Assembly: GCA_050874385.1 (NCBI GenBank)
Contig: JBNMKO010000006.1
Location: 12,213-76,212 of the forward strand
DNA from: CAG-882 sp050874385
Lineage (GTDB): Bacteria; Bacillota; Clostridia; Lachnospirales; Lachnospiraceae
Length of the DNA stretch: 64,000 nucleotides
Direction of reading: 5' to 3'
How positions within the stretch are numbered: position 1 is the first letter of the stretch; each line of letters starts with the position of its first letter. Below, in pieces: positions 33,130 to 40,034 of the stretch. The notes below the pieces were generated by a model that saw nothing but the letters and a program-made list of their open reading frames with translations, searched no databases and was not told where the DNA came from. Both the position numbers and the translations under genes were made by a program.

Positions 33130-34425
33130 ATGTCGAAAAAGGTTTTTATTGCAGAGCAGGAAACACTGCTTGAAGTGCAGGAGCAGGTGGAAAAGCTGGT
33201 GAGAAATCTGGTACCGGATGATGCACCGATTTATGGAATGGTTATCCATGAAGCTTCCGACCTGAATCCGTCCACAAGGGTGGAGTACCTTGGTGCGAAC
33301 AAGGACTTTACACCTATGAGCATGAACATGAGCACGCACGCCATGAATTATGGCTCATGGGCTGACTGGGACTGGCTAAAAGCCAATGTGCCGGTTATGT
33401 GTAACTGGGATGGAGGTATTGATTATTTCTTAGATCCAGATGATTACACGAAGAAAGCGGACGGGACGGACTCTGATGTGGCTAATATAGATTATGCCGG
33501 TGATGCAATGGCGATTGTCAAGAAAATCTACAAGAAGGAATATAAAGTTGGTAATGACCGTTATGTGTACTTCTGTGAAAGAAAGGTTGATGATGATTTC
33601 CATGCTGTAGGATTTGATGTACTTGGGAAAGAAAGAGATTATATGCTGATTCCGATGTTTTATGGTTCCATTGATGCCAATGGCAAGATGCGAAGCATTG
33701 CAGGGCAGTGGAGTTGTTTGTCAGCTTCTGGTTCAGCAGCAGATAATGCGAATGGAACTGCAATTGGAACTGCTGAGCAGTACGCAGCAATTAAGGCAGC
33801 ATCCAGCAATGCCCTTTTCTTTGGCGGTGCATTAACGAATACACTGGCAGACATCTGTATTCTGCTTAGTAAGAGTACCAATTCTCAGGCTGCTTTTGGA
33901 TCAGGCATGTGTTCTACCTACGTTGAAGATAAAACACAACATTACGGAACTCAGATCAATACAGTAATCGGTGGCGGACAGTTTTATGGTTCCAACGATA
34001 GTAAGTCCTTCAACAAAATTTTCCATAGTTGCGTTATGGGAAGTTATATGCTGTGGCAGAGAGATCCGTATATGCTCCTGATTAACGGAAGAATCAAGGT
34101 GTCTCCGGATTATACTTATGACTTAACTGGGGCAGCGTATTTGGATACCGGAGTGGATTTGGCAGCGAATAATTATTATGCAACAACGCAGGTAATTAAA
34201 GATTTTGGTGCAGTGCCAACGGATGAGGTTGTGTGTACATCCGCCACGGGATACTGCGATCACACTTGGGTGAACGCAGCAATCACGGCGGTTTCGCTGC
34301 GGTTCGGTGATTGCCTCAACGGTGCTAACGACGGGCTCTGGGCTCGCACGTTGGACAATGTCGCTGCTAACGCCTGGTGGAGCTGCGGGGCGTCCAAACT
34401 TCTTCCAGCACCTGCTGCAGCGTAA
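33130..34425 (+). CDS. DGR variable protein (tail tip adhesin)
   Basis: A 431-residue tail-tip protein, the target of the retroelement. The N-terminal ~40 residues are helical, the middle is beta-rich, and the C-terminus looks like a C-type-lectin or formylglycine-enzyme-like fold (CDHTWVNAAITAVSLRFG ... GANDGLWARTLDNVAANAWW). The last part contains the variable repeat 34286-34395, with changed residues at D/N, L/N, D/N, S/N and C/Y positions compared with the template. Diversified residues would alter receptor binding and so host range. It has its own operator-promoter. The stop TAA lies in the loop of a hairpin. Confidence 0.93.
   Translation: MSKKVFIAEQETLLEVQEQVEKLVRNLVPDDAPIYGMVIHEASDLNPSTRVEYLGANKDFTPMSMNMSTHAMNYGSWADWDWLKANVPVMCNWDGGIDYFLDPDDYTKKADGTDSDVANIDYAGDAMAIVKKIYKKEYKVGNDRYVYFCERKVDDDFHAVGFDVLGKERDYMLIPMFYGSIDANGKMRSIAGQWSCLSASGSAADNANGTAIGTAEQYAAIKAASSNALFFGGALTNTLADICILLSKSTNSQAAFGSGMCSTYVEDKTQHYGTQINTVIGGGQFYGSNDSKSFNKIFHSCVMGSYMLWQRDPYMLLINGRIKVSPDYTYDLTGAAYLDTGVDLAANNYYATTQVIKDFGAVPTDEVVCTSATGYCDHTWVNAAITAVSLRFGDCLNGANDGLWARTLDNVAANAWWSCGASKLLPAPAAA
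34286..34395 (+). repeat. DGR variable repeat (VR)
   Basis: A 110-bp repeat that differs from the template repeat at six positions: 34309 (G), 34315 (C), 34316 (T), 34354 (G), 34382 (G) and 34385 (G). The template has A at every one. The changes fall in five codons of the variable protein. Confidence 0.95.
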
Positions 34426-34432
34426 GCTGCAG
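34415..34432 (+). other. hairpin/cruciform downstream of VR
   Basis: CTGCAGC (34415-34421) and GCTGCAG (34426-34432) form a 7-bp stem with loop GTAA. Similar short GC-rich hairpins with 4-base loops lie just after VR in known DGRs and help target recognition. Here the loop contains the TAA stop of the variable gene. Confidence 0.75.
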
Positions 34433-34441
34433 ATAGGGGGT

Positions 34442-34468
34442 TTGGGGGTCTTCCCCCAACTGCTTTTT
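34442..34468 (+). terminator. hairpin between variable gene and TR, possible terminator
   Basis: TTGGGGG and CCCCCAA (34442-34448, 34453-34459) form a 7-bp stem with loop TCTT; CTGCTTTTTAT follows. It could end the variable-gene mRNA or shape the 5' part of the TR RNA. Confidence 0.55.
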
Positions 34469-34523
34469 ATAAAATATAGGAATGATTTTTTAAGATTTTG
34501 AGGGGCTATCGGAACTCCCTCTC

Positions 34524-34633
34524 CGGCGGTTTCGCTGCGGTTCGGTAATTGCAACAACGGTGCTAACGACGGGCTCTGGGCTCGCACGTTGAACAATGTC
34601 GCTGCTAACGCCTGGTGGAACTACGGGGCGTCC
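34524..34633 (+). ncRNA. DGR template repeat (TR)
   Basis: A 110-bp copy of VR lying 238 bp downstream, before the reverse transcriptase. It contains 19 adenines, six of which are changed in VR; no other base differs. In the VR frame it would read ...GNCNNGAND...LNNVAANAWWNYGAS-stop, with AAC codons at the diversified positions. Its RNA is the template for mutagenic cDNA. The surrounding 34434-34772 holds no gene and probably belongs to the TR RNA. Confidence 0.95.
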
Positions 34634-34772
34634 TGATTCTATCAAGAAACTATAAGTCCAAAATGTTACCGATAGTCATTTACACCGCTGACGGTTGAGA
34701 CACTGTTATATCCGCCTTTATAGGTTTTGGTGAGTGGAAATTATTCCGGTCAGGAGCTGCAAGTAGTGAGTA

Positions 34773-36011
34773 ATGTTCGAAAGCGGCGAGGAGATAGAAG
34801 ATAAAATGCATAAGTTTAAATATGACATTGAAAAAGAGACCGGCATTCCTTGGAAGAAAAAGAAGAGCTACAGATATTTATACACGCTGGCTTGCCAGAA
34901 GGGGGTTATCCTCCGGGCGTATAAGCGGATGAAGCGTGGAAAAAGTGACAGAAAAGATATTCAGATGGTGGAGGAAAATATAGATGAATGGGTTGAGAAG
35001 ATTCAGAAAATTATCCAGAATACGAAGCCAGCCGGATGGAAGGTGGAAAATCCGGAACTGGAATTTAAACCACCAAAGCATAACCCGGTTATTATAAAAG
35101 AAGCCGGGAAGACAAGGGTTATATATGTGCCGACAATAGTTGAATTGTGGATACAGCACGTTATTGTGTTGATTCTGGAACCGATTATCCAAGGGAGCAG
35201 TTACCATCACAGTTATTCATCCTTCCCAAAGCGTGGATCACATCGGGGAATGAAAGCGATGAAAAGATGGATTCAGTCCGGGAAGGGCATCCGGAATTTT
35301 GCACAGTGCGATATCCGGCACTTTTATGACCATGCAAAGTATAAATTTATCCGACCAAAACTGTTAAAACGTATCAAGGATGCCTTGTTTATGCATCTGA
35401 TAGATGTGTGCCTGACATGGTTTCCGGATAAGCTGCCACTTGGCTTTTATTTGTCACAGTGGCTGGCGAACTTTCTCCTGCAGGAGCTGGATTTTCTGAT
35501 AAAGTGCAAGTTGAAAATAGCACACTTTATCCGGTATATGGATAATTTCACGATGGCAGATGACAACAAAAAGAAGCTGCACATGGCGATTATATTCATT
35601 AAGCAGTGGCTTGGAAAAATCAGGCTGAAAATGAAAGGGGACTGGCAGGTGTTCCGATTTGAGTATATCAAAAAGAATGGCAGGAGAACCGGCAGGGAAG
35701 TATCGGCAATGGGCTGGCTGTTCCATAGGAACCGGGTAATCATAAGAAAGCATACGTTGATACATATTGCAAGGATAGCAAGGAAACTCAATAAAAAGAA
35801 GATGGAAAAGAAGAAATATCCATTAAGGCTCTGTAAGGGCTTTATATCCCTGATGGGATGGATAACGCACTCTGACACCTATGAGTGGTATCTGATGTAT
35901 ATTAAGCCGCTTATAAGCGTGAGGGCGGTTAAACGCATTATATCTAAAATGGACAAGGAGGCAAACAAAAATGCAAGGATGGAAAACCGAGAATTGCTCC
36001 TCACTGCCTAA
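34773..36011 (+). CDS. DGR reverse transcriptase
   Basis: A 412-residue reverse transcriptase. Motif 3 has FAQCDIRHFYDH (D180), motif 4 has LGFYLSQ (223-229), where SQ is characteristic of DGR enzymes instead of the SP of group II introns, and the catalytic box is YMDN (255-258) in FIRYMDNFTMAD instead of YxDD. A basic thumb follows. It copies the TR RNA with errors at adenines and makes cDNA that replaces VR. The start is uncertain: ATG 34773 has a distant AGGAG, and ATG 34806 is an alternative. It overlaps the next gene by 41 bases. I see no Avd-type accessory gene beside it. Confidence 0.93.
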   Translation: MFESGEEIEDKMHKFKYDIEKETGIPWKKKKSYRYLYTLACQKGVILRAYKRMKRGKSDRKDIQMVEENIDEWVEKIQKIIQNTKPAGWKVENPELEFKPPKHNPVIIKEAGKTRVIYVPTIVELWIQHVIVLILEPIIQGSSYHHSYSSFPKRGSHRGMKAMKRWIQSGKGIRNFAQCDIRHFYDHAKYKFIRPKLLKRIKDALFMHLIDVCLTWFPDKLPLGFYLSQWLANFLLQELDFLIKCKLKIAHFIRYMDNFTMADDNKKKLHMAIIFIKQWLGKIRLKMKGDWQVFRFEYIKKNGRRTGREVSAMGWLFHRNRVIIRKHTLIHIARIARKLNKKKMEKKKYPLRLCKGFISLMGWITHSDTYEWYLMYIKPLISVRAVKRIISKMDKEANKNARMENRELLLTA

Positions 36012-36321
36012 AGCGTTGGAGATGGTAAATGCCAATACTTACATCCAGAGAAGAAATATCAATCGTATTGAACGAGACAGTATGGACGGCAGCGAAGAGA
36101 AAGAAGTGGGATACACTTGCGAGTACCGTTTCCTGAGTGAAGATGAGTATTATAACCTGCTCCAGCAGGAAGAAAATACTGAAAAAGTAAACGAGAACGT
36201 TCTGATCAGCATGGGAGCTCAGGCAGAACTCTATGAAAAACTGCTCGCAACAGAAGAAAATCAGCTCATTATTATGAACGCAGTAGCGGAACTGTATGAA
36301 GCAAAGACGGGAGGTAATTAG
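35971..36321 (+). CDS. hypothetical phage protein after the RT
   Basis: A 116-residue protein starting inside the RT gene with AGGAGG ahead of ATG 35971. The C-terminal part (INVLISMGAQAELYEKLLA-like repeats; VLISMGAQAELYEKL and IIMNAVAELYEAK) is helical. It probably belongs to the tail/lysis cassette rather than to the DGR, although it is coupled to the RT gene. It does not resemble the Avd four-helix protein. Confidence 0.65.
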   Translation: MQGWKTENCSSLPKALEMVNANTYIQRRNINRIERDSMDGSEEKEVGYTCEYRFLSEDEYYNLLQQEENTEKVNENVLISMGAQAELYEKLLATEENQLIIMNAVAELYEAKTGGN

Positions 36322-36322
36322 T

Positions 36323-36442
36323 ATGTTGGAACTGTACATTAAATTAGTAAAGGCTGGAAAAAGAACAATCGACAGTATTCCGGAGAAATTCAGGGATGAA
36401 GTAAGAGCAGCGGTAGAGGCTGAAGAAGATGCTGCGGAATAA
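36323..36442 (+). CDS. CD1375-like small phage protein
   Basis: A 39-residue protein beginning MLELYIKLVKAGKRTIDSIP and EKFRDEVRAAVE, matching short proteins commonly found before holin genes in Clostridia phages. GGAGG lies before ATG 36323. Its function is unknown. Confidence 0.72.
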   Translation: MLELYIKLVKAGKRTIDSIPEKFRDEVRAAVEAEEDAAE

Positions 36443-36470
36443 ACGATGAGATGCCAGAAAGGATGAATTT

Positions 36471-36725
36471 ATGAATCTGTTGGCAATCATAGACCTATTG
36501 TGCGAGATTACTACGAAACAATCGGATTTATTGAGAGAACTTGTAACGGAGATTGAGCACACAAAGCAGGTTTCTGAAGATGTCAAAACGTACTATAGGG
36601 AGTCTTTTGAGAGCATTGAAAGGCAACTGGATATCAGTGAATACAGATGCAGAAGAATCGAGCTATTAAAAGATACGCAAGGAAATGTAATAGGAAGTTT
36701 CCCTATGGAAGAGGAGTCTGAATAA
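36471..36725 (+). CDS. hypothetical helical protein
   Basis: An 84-residue acidic, helical protein (LLAIIDLLCEITTKQSDLLREL...) preceding the holin. AAAGGATG is its ribosome site. No family is recognised. Confidence 0.55.
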   Translation: MNLLAIIDLLCEITTKQSDLLRELVTEIEHTKQVSEDVKTYYRESFESIERQLDISEYRCRRIELLKDTQGNVIGSFPMEEESE

Positions 36726-36744
36726 GACTCCTTTTTGATTGCGA

Positions 36745-36792
36745 CAAAAAGGTATTTAAAAGGGCTTTCAAAGCCCTTTTTTAAATACAAAA
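36745..36792 (+). terminator. intrinsic terminator inside the late operon, before the holin
   Basis: A long hairpin GTATTTAAAAGGGCTT...AAAGCCCTTTTTTAAATAC lies between the small gene and the holin. Its GGGCTTTC/AAAGCCC core and T-run look like a strong terminator, the third in the late operon. Confidence 0.65.
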
Positions 36793-36815
36793 ATTTATGG
36801 AAGGAGATGCAGGAA

Positions 36816-37121
36816 ATGGCAAGTTTAAGCAATGCAGTAACTATTATCGTGGTATTCGCAATCCTGATTCAGTTCCTTGTGGACAGAGTTAAGGAGCTTG
36901 TGGGTGACAAGGTAATGAACATCGTTAAGGCACCGGTATGGGCTGTGGCTTTCGGAGTGCTTTTTGCATTGATGTTCGACATTGATTTCTTTGCTTTGAT
37001 GGGATACAGTTCACAGCTTCCTATCGTTGCAAAGGTGATTACCGGCTTAATTCTTTCCTCTGGTTCCACTGGAGTGCATGAGCTGGTAGCCAAGTTAAGA
37101 GAAAGCAGAGTGGACAGTTAG
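36816..37121 (+). CDS. holin-like membrane protein
   Basis: About 101 residues with two to three hydrophobic segments (AVTIIVVFAILIQFLV; APVWAVAFGVLFALMFDIDFF; VAKVITGLILSSGSTG). It lies directly before the endolysin gene, the usual holin position. It would form membrane holes that release the lysin. I chose ATG 36816; 36807 is an alternative. Confidence 0.8.
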   Translation: MASLSNAVTIIVVFAILIQFLVDRVKELVGDKVMNIVKAPVWAVAFGVLFALMFDIDFFALMGYSSQLPIVAKVITGLILSSGSTGVHELVAKLRESRVDS

Positions 37122-37131
37122 GAGGTACACA

Positions 37132-38691
37132 ATGAGAAAGAAACGTATTTGTTTAGATCCCGGGCATTATGGCAAGAAATATAATGCCGGGGTTGTTTCT
37201 GGGTATTATGAGTCGGTAACAGTTTGGGACCTGACACAGTATGAAAAAGAATACCTGGAGCAGATGGGCATTGAGGTTATTGTAACCAGAAGCAATATCA
37301 ATGAGAATCCGGATTTAACAGCCAGAGGAAAGATGGCTGCAGGCTGTGATTTGTTTGTAAGTAACCACACAAATGCTTGCGATACCGAGTCGGTAAATAG
37401 AGCAGTGGTGATTCATTTTACAGATCGTGATGAGACATTGATTGATGACCGCTCAAGAGAGTTTGCAATGCAGCTCGCGAAGGTGATTCAGAGCACTATG
37501 GGTGTGAATGGGTACCAGATTTATTCTAAGTTATCCAGCAATGACAGAGATGGAAATGGAGAGAAAGATGATAATTACTACGGTGTATTAAATGGCAGCT
37601 TCTTGGCTGGTGTTCCGGGTATTATCGCAGAACATTCTTTCCATACCAATACTGCAGCTTGTACATGGCTCATGGATGACAGTAATCTGCACAAGCTGGC
37701 AAAGGCTTGTGCAGAATGCATGGCAGCCTTTGTGGGCGTGTCTGCAACGGTAGACGATGGTATTCAGGCGGTGGAGTTTGCTAATATGGCGGACGTTGAT
37801 ATCGTGAAACGCGTTGGCGAGTTATGTGCTGCGGATATGAAGAACACCGGCATCCTTGCATCGGTGTCAACAGCGCAGTTTATTTTGGAATCCGGGTATG
37901 GAAAATCGGTGCTTGCACAGATGGCAAATAACTGCTTTGGCATGAAGTGTTCATTATCCGGCAACACATGGGCTGGAAGTTCGTGGGACGGAACGAGTGA
38001 ATATACCAAGGAGACGAAGGAGTATGTAAATGGTGAGTATGTAACGGTTACAGATGCCTTCAGGGCATATCCTAATGTCGAAGAATCTATTGCCGACCAC
38101 TCCGCATACTTACTGGGCGCAAAGAAAGGCGATGCACTTAGGTATGCTGGGTTAAAAGGTGAGAAGGACTACAAGAAAGCGGTGCAGATCATCAAAGATG
38201 GCGGTTATGCGACTGCTCCGGATTATGTTGACAAGGTATGCAGCATCATTGAAAGATACAATCTCACCGCTTATGATCAGCAGCAACAGACAGCAGCAGA
38301 AAGCTGGTATCGTGTCAGAAAGAACTGGAGCGATGCCAAGAGCCAGATTGGAGCGTACCATTCGCTTGAATATGCAAAGGCTTGTGCAGACAAGAATCAG
38401 GGTTACAGTGTATTTGATGAAGCCGGTGTAAAGGTATATCCTGAAAATGTGTTTGCTCCTTATATGGTGCGTGTGAAGATCAGCGATTTAAACATGAGAC
38501 TTGGAGCAACCATTGACACTGTTTCTGTTGGTCACATTCCGGTTGGTTCATATACCATTGTGGAGGAAAAGCGTGGAAAGGTAAATAAATCCGGTGAGGA
38601 AGGCTTGTGGGGGCGTATTAAGTCTGAACAGCCTTACAACGGAAAATATGTTCCGGTCTGGATCTGCCTTTCTTATACCGAGAAAGTGTAA
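37132..38691 (+). CDS. endolysin: amidase_3 plus glucosaminidase domains
   Basis: A 519-residue multidomain lysin. The N-terminal part is an N-acetylmuramoyl-L-alanine amidase (LDPGHYGKKYNAG, FVSNHTNAC, AEHSFHTNT, zinc-binding residues). The next domain is a beta-N-acetylglucosaminidase (AQFILESGYGKSVLAQMANNCFGMKC). The C-terminus has a SPOR-like segment (SLEYAKACADKNQGYSVFDEAG) and an SH3-like fold. Two cutting activities digest the host wall at lysis. AGGAGG precedes the ATG. Confidence 0.92.
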   Translation: MRKKRICLDPGHYGKKYNAGVVSGYYESVTVWDLTQYEKEYLEQMGIEVIVTRSNINENPDLTARGKMAAGCDLFVSNHTNACDTESVNRAVVIHFTDRDETLIDDRSREFAMQLAKVIQSTMGVNGYQIYSKLSSNDRDGNGEKDDNYYGVLNGSFLAGVPGIIAEHSFHTNTAACTWLMDDSNLHKLAKACAECMAAFVGVSATVDDGIQAVEFANMADVDIVKRVGELCAADMKNTGILASVSTAQFILESGYGKSVLAQMANNCFGMKCSLSGNTWAGSSWDGTSEYTKETKEYVNGEYVTVTDAFRAYPNVEESIADHSAYLLGAKKGDALRYAGLKGEKDYKKAVQIIKDGGYATAPDYVDKVCSIIERYNLTAYDQQQQTAAESWYRVRKNWSDAKSQIGAYHSLEYAKACADKNQGYSVFDEAGVKVYPENVFAPYMVRVKISDLNMRLGATIDTVSVGHIPVGSYTIVEEKRGKVNKSGEEGLWGRIKSEQPYNGKYVPVWICLSYTEKV

Positions 38692-38776
38692 TATGAATGA
38701 GTTTTGTCCGGGGGCTGGAATGCTCCCGGATTACCTGATTGAATGCCCCAACAATGAAAATCAGGAGGAAGAAAGA

Positions 38777-39529
38777 ATGAACAGTTTTATTGCATGGATT
38801 GGTGGAAAGAAGTTGCTTAGAAAGGCGATTATTGAAAGATTCCCGGAGGAAGGCTTTAACAGATACATTGAGGTGTTTGGTGGAGCCGGATGGGTGCTGT
38901 TTGGTAAGGAAGTGGGAAAAGAGCTGGAAGTATTTAATGATGCAGACAGCAACCTTATCAATTTGTACCGCTGCATCAAATACCACTGTGAGGAACTGCA
39001 GAAAGAACTCAACTGGCTGGCAATTTCAAGGGAACAGTTCTTTGACAACAAAAGCCAGCTGAATGCCAGAGGACTTACAGATATCCAGAGGGCAGCGCGA
39101 TACTTTCATATTATAAAGGTGAGTTTCGGAGCAGACAGAAAGACATTCGGTACGAATAAGAAAAACCTTGCTAATTCGATTGAATATCTGGCAGAGGTGC
39201 AGGAGCGTTTAAAAAATGTGGTCATTGAGAACAGGGATTTTGAAAGCCTGATTCGGGTGTATGACAGACCGGGAGCGTTGTTTTACTTAGATCCCCCATA
39301 TCATGGCACCGAGAAATATTATGAAGGAGGGTTTTCACATGATGACCATATCCGTTTAAAGACCGTTTTAGAGGGGATTAAAGGAAAGTTTATTCTTTCC
39401 TATAATGATGATGAATTTATCCGGGATTTATATAAGGATTATCACATCGAGGGAATCAGCAGAAACAGCAATCTGACGAACAAACTGAATGCAGATACAT
39501 TCGATGAAGTAATCATCAAAAACTTTTAA
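38777..39529 (+). CDS. DNA adenine methylase (Dam-like, D12 class)
   Basis: A 250-residue class D12 methyltransferase. It has FIAWIGGKKLLRKAIIERFP at the start (SAM site) and the catalytic DPPY in FYLDPPYHGTEKY. No restriction enzyme is adjacent, so it is an orphan that probably protects phage DNA from host restriction or regulates transcription, similar in role to Mu Mom. AGGAGG precedes ATG 38777; an in-frame ATG at 38693 would add 28 residues but has no ribosome site. Confidence 0.87.
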   Translation: MNSFIAWIGGKKLLRKAIIERFPEEGFNRYIEVFGGAGWVLFGKEVGKELEVFNDADSNLINLYRCIKYHCEELQKELNWLAISREQFFDNKSQLNARGLTDIQRAARYFHIIKVSFGADRKTFGTNKKNLANSIEYLAEVQERLKNVVIENRDFESLIRVYDRPGALFYLDPPYHGTEKYYEGGFSHDDHIRLKTVLEGIKGKFILSYNDDEFIRDLYKDYHIEGISRNSNLTNKLNADTFDEVIIKNF

Positions 39530-39551
39530 ACATTATTTTTTTAGGGTATAA

Positions 39552-39568
39552 ATAACGCAATACGTTAT
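39552..39568 (+). promoter_or_regulatory. palindromic operator before the XRE gene, copy of the DGR operator
   Basis: ATAACGCA-A-TACGTTAT overlaps a TATATT -10 element (39566-39571). From 39551 the sequence matches the DGR target promoter region (from 33048) at 29 of 33 positions, including the downstream TCTAACAAAA. It suggests that one regulator binds both. Confidence 0.7.
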
Positions 39569-39631
39569 ATTCTAACAAAACAATATTTAAAATTATGCCT
39601 CGTGATACACTAAATAAAGGGGCATAAAATC

Positions 39632-39907
39632 ATGGTTAAAATTCATCTATCAAGACTGCTTGGCGAGAAAAGATGGACTCAGAAGGATTTGGCTGATGCT
39701 ACTGGGATTCGTCCGTCAACTATCAACGAATGGTATCATGAGCTTGTTCCTCGTTTGAATGTAGACCACATAGATAAAATCTGCGAGGCTTTAGATTGTA
39801 CGATAACTGATCTATTGGAATACATACCAAATGAACGGAAGACGACTGGAAAATACTTGATTCTTGAAGAGCATGGAAATCGTAAGCAGAAAAAAGAAAA
39901 AGACTAA
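39632..39907 (+). CDS. small XRE regulator at the right prophage end
   Basis: A 91-residue Cro/CI-type DNA-binding protein (RWTQKDLADATGIRPSTINEW...DHIDKICEALDCTITDLLEY). It has its own operator-promoter and terminator, so it is a stand-alone unit. Because its operator nearly duplicates that of the DGR target gene, it probably regulates itself and the DGR. It is distinct from the lysogeny repressor at the left. Confidence 0.85.
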   Translation: MVKIHLSRLLGEKRWTQKDLADATGIRPSTINEWYHELVPRLNVDHIDKICEALDCTITDLLEYIPNERKTTGKYLILEEHGNRKQKKEKD

Positions 39908-39915
39908 GCCACGAA

Positions 39916-39960
39916 AGGACGTTTGAAAGGTTATTAAATATCTTTCAAGCGTCCTTTTTT
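39916..39960 (+). terminator. intrinsic terminator after the XRE gene
   Basis: AGGACGTTTGAAAG and CTTTCAAGCGTCCT (39916-39929, 39942-39955; one G-T pair) form a 14-bp stem followed by a T-run. It is the last transcription signal of the prophage. Confidence 0.85.
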
Positions 39961-39984
39961 AAATTCCTTTTTAAAAGTGGTTTT

Positions 39985-40029
39985 TGTAATTTATGCGAAA
40001 AAATTTTGCATTTTTCGCGCAAAGCTACA
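39985..40029 (+). other. right prophage end, transposase-site region
   Basis: The sequence ends AAAGCTACA at base 40029; the opposite strand reads TGTAGCTTTGCG. TTTTCGCATAAATTA (minus strand, 39986-40000) matches 12 of 15 bases of the left-end motif at 4413-4427, a likely transposase-binding site. Confidence 0.7.
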
Positions 40030-40034
40030 GCTAT
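40030..40034 (+). repeat. 5-bp target-site duplication, right copy (GCTAT)
   Basis: GCTAT follows the right prophage end CA and equals the left copy at 4402-4406. Confidence 0.88.

Larger units (their letters stand above)
4407..40029 (+). mobile_element. complete Mu-like transposable prophage, 35,623 bp
   Basis: The ends read TGTGAGTTTCCG at the left and, on the opposite strand, TGTAGCTTTGCG at the right, so both start with TG and share 9 of the first 12 bases. GCTAT flanks both sides. Inside, in order, are a divergent repressor/early region, MuA transposase, MuB ATPase, a cluster of small early genes, GemA, Mor, a DUF3486 small terminase, a LoaP-like antiterminator, packaging and head genes with an SPP1-type portal, PBSX-type contractile tail genes, a DGR, lysis genes, a Dam methylase and a small XRE regulator. 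No structural gene is visibly broken, so it may be able to replicate. Confidence 0.93.

Noticed and set aside
34434..34772. A short protein gene between the variable gene and the RT
   Set aside because: Frames here are only the VR-like reading of TR and end at once; the segment is better explained as the template RNA.
35971..36321. The 116-aa protein after the RT as Avd
   Set aside because: It does not show the four-helix Avd pattern and looks like part of the tail/lysis cassette.
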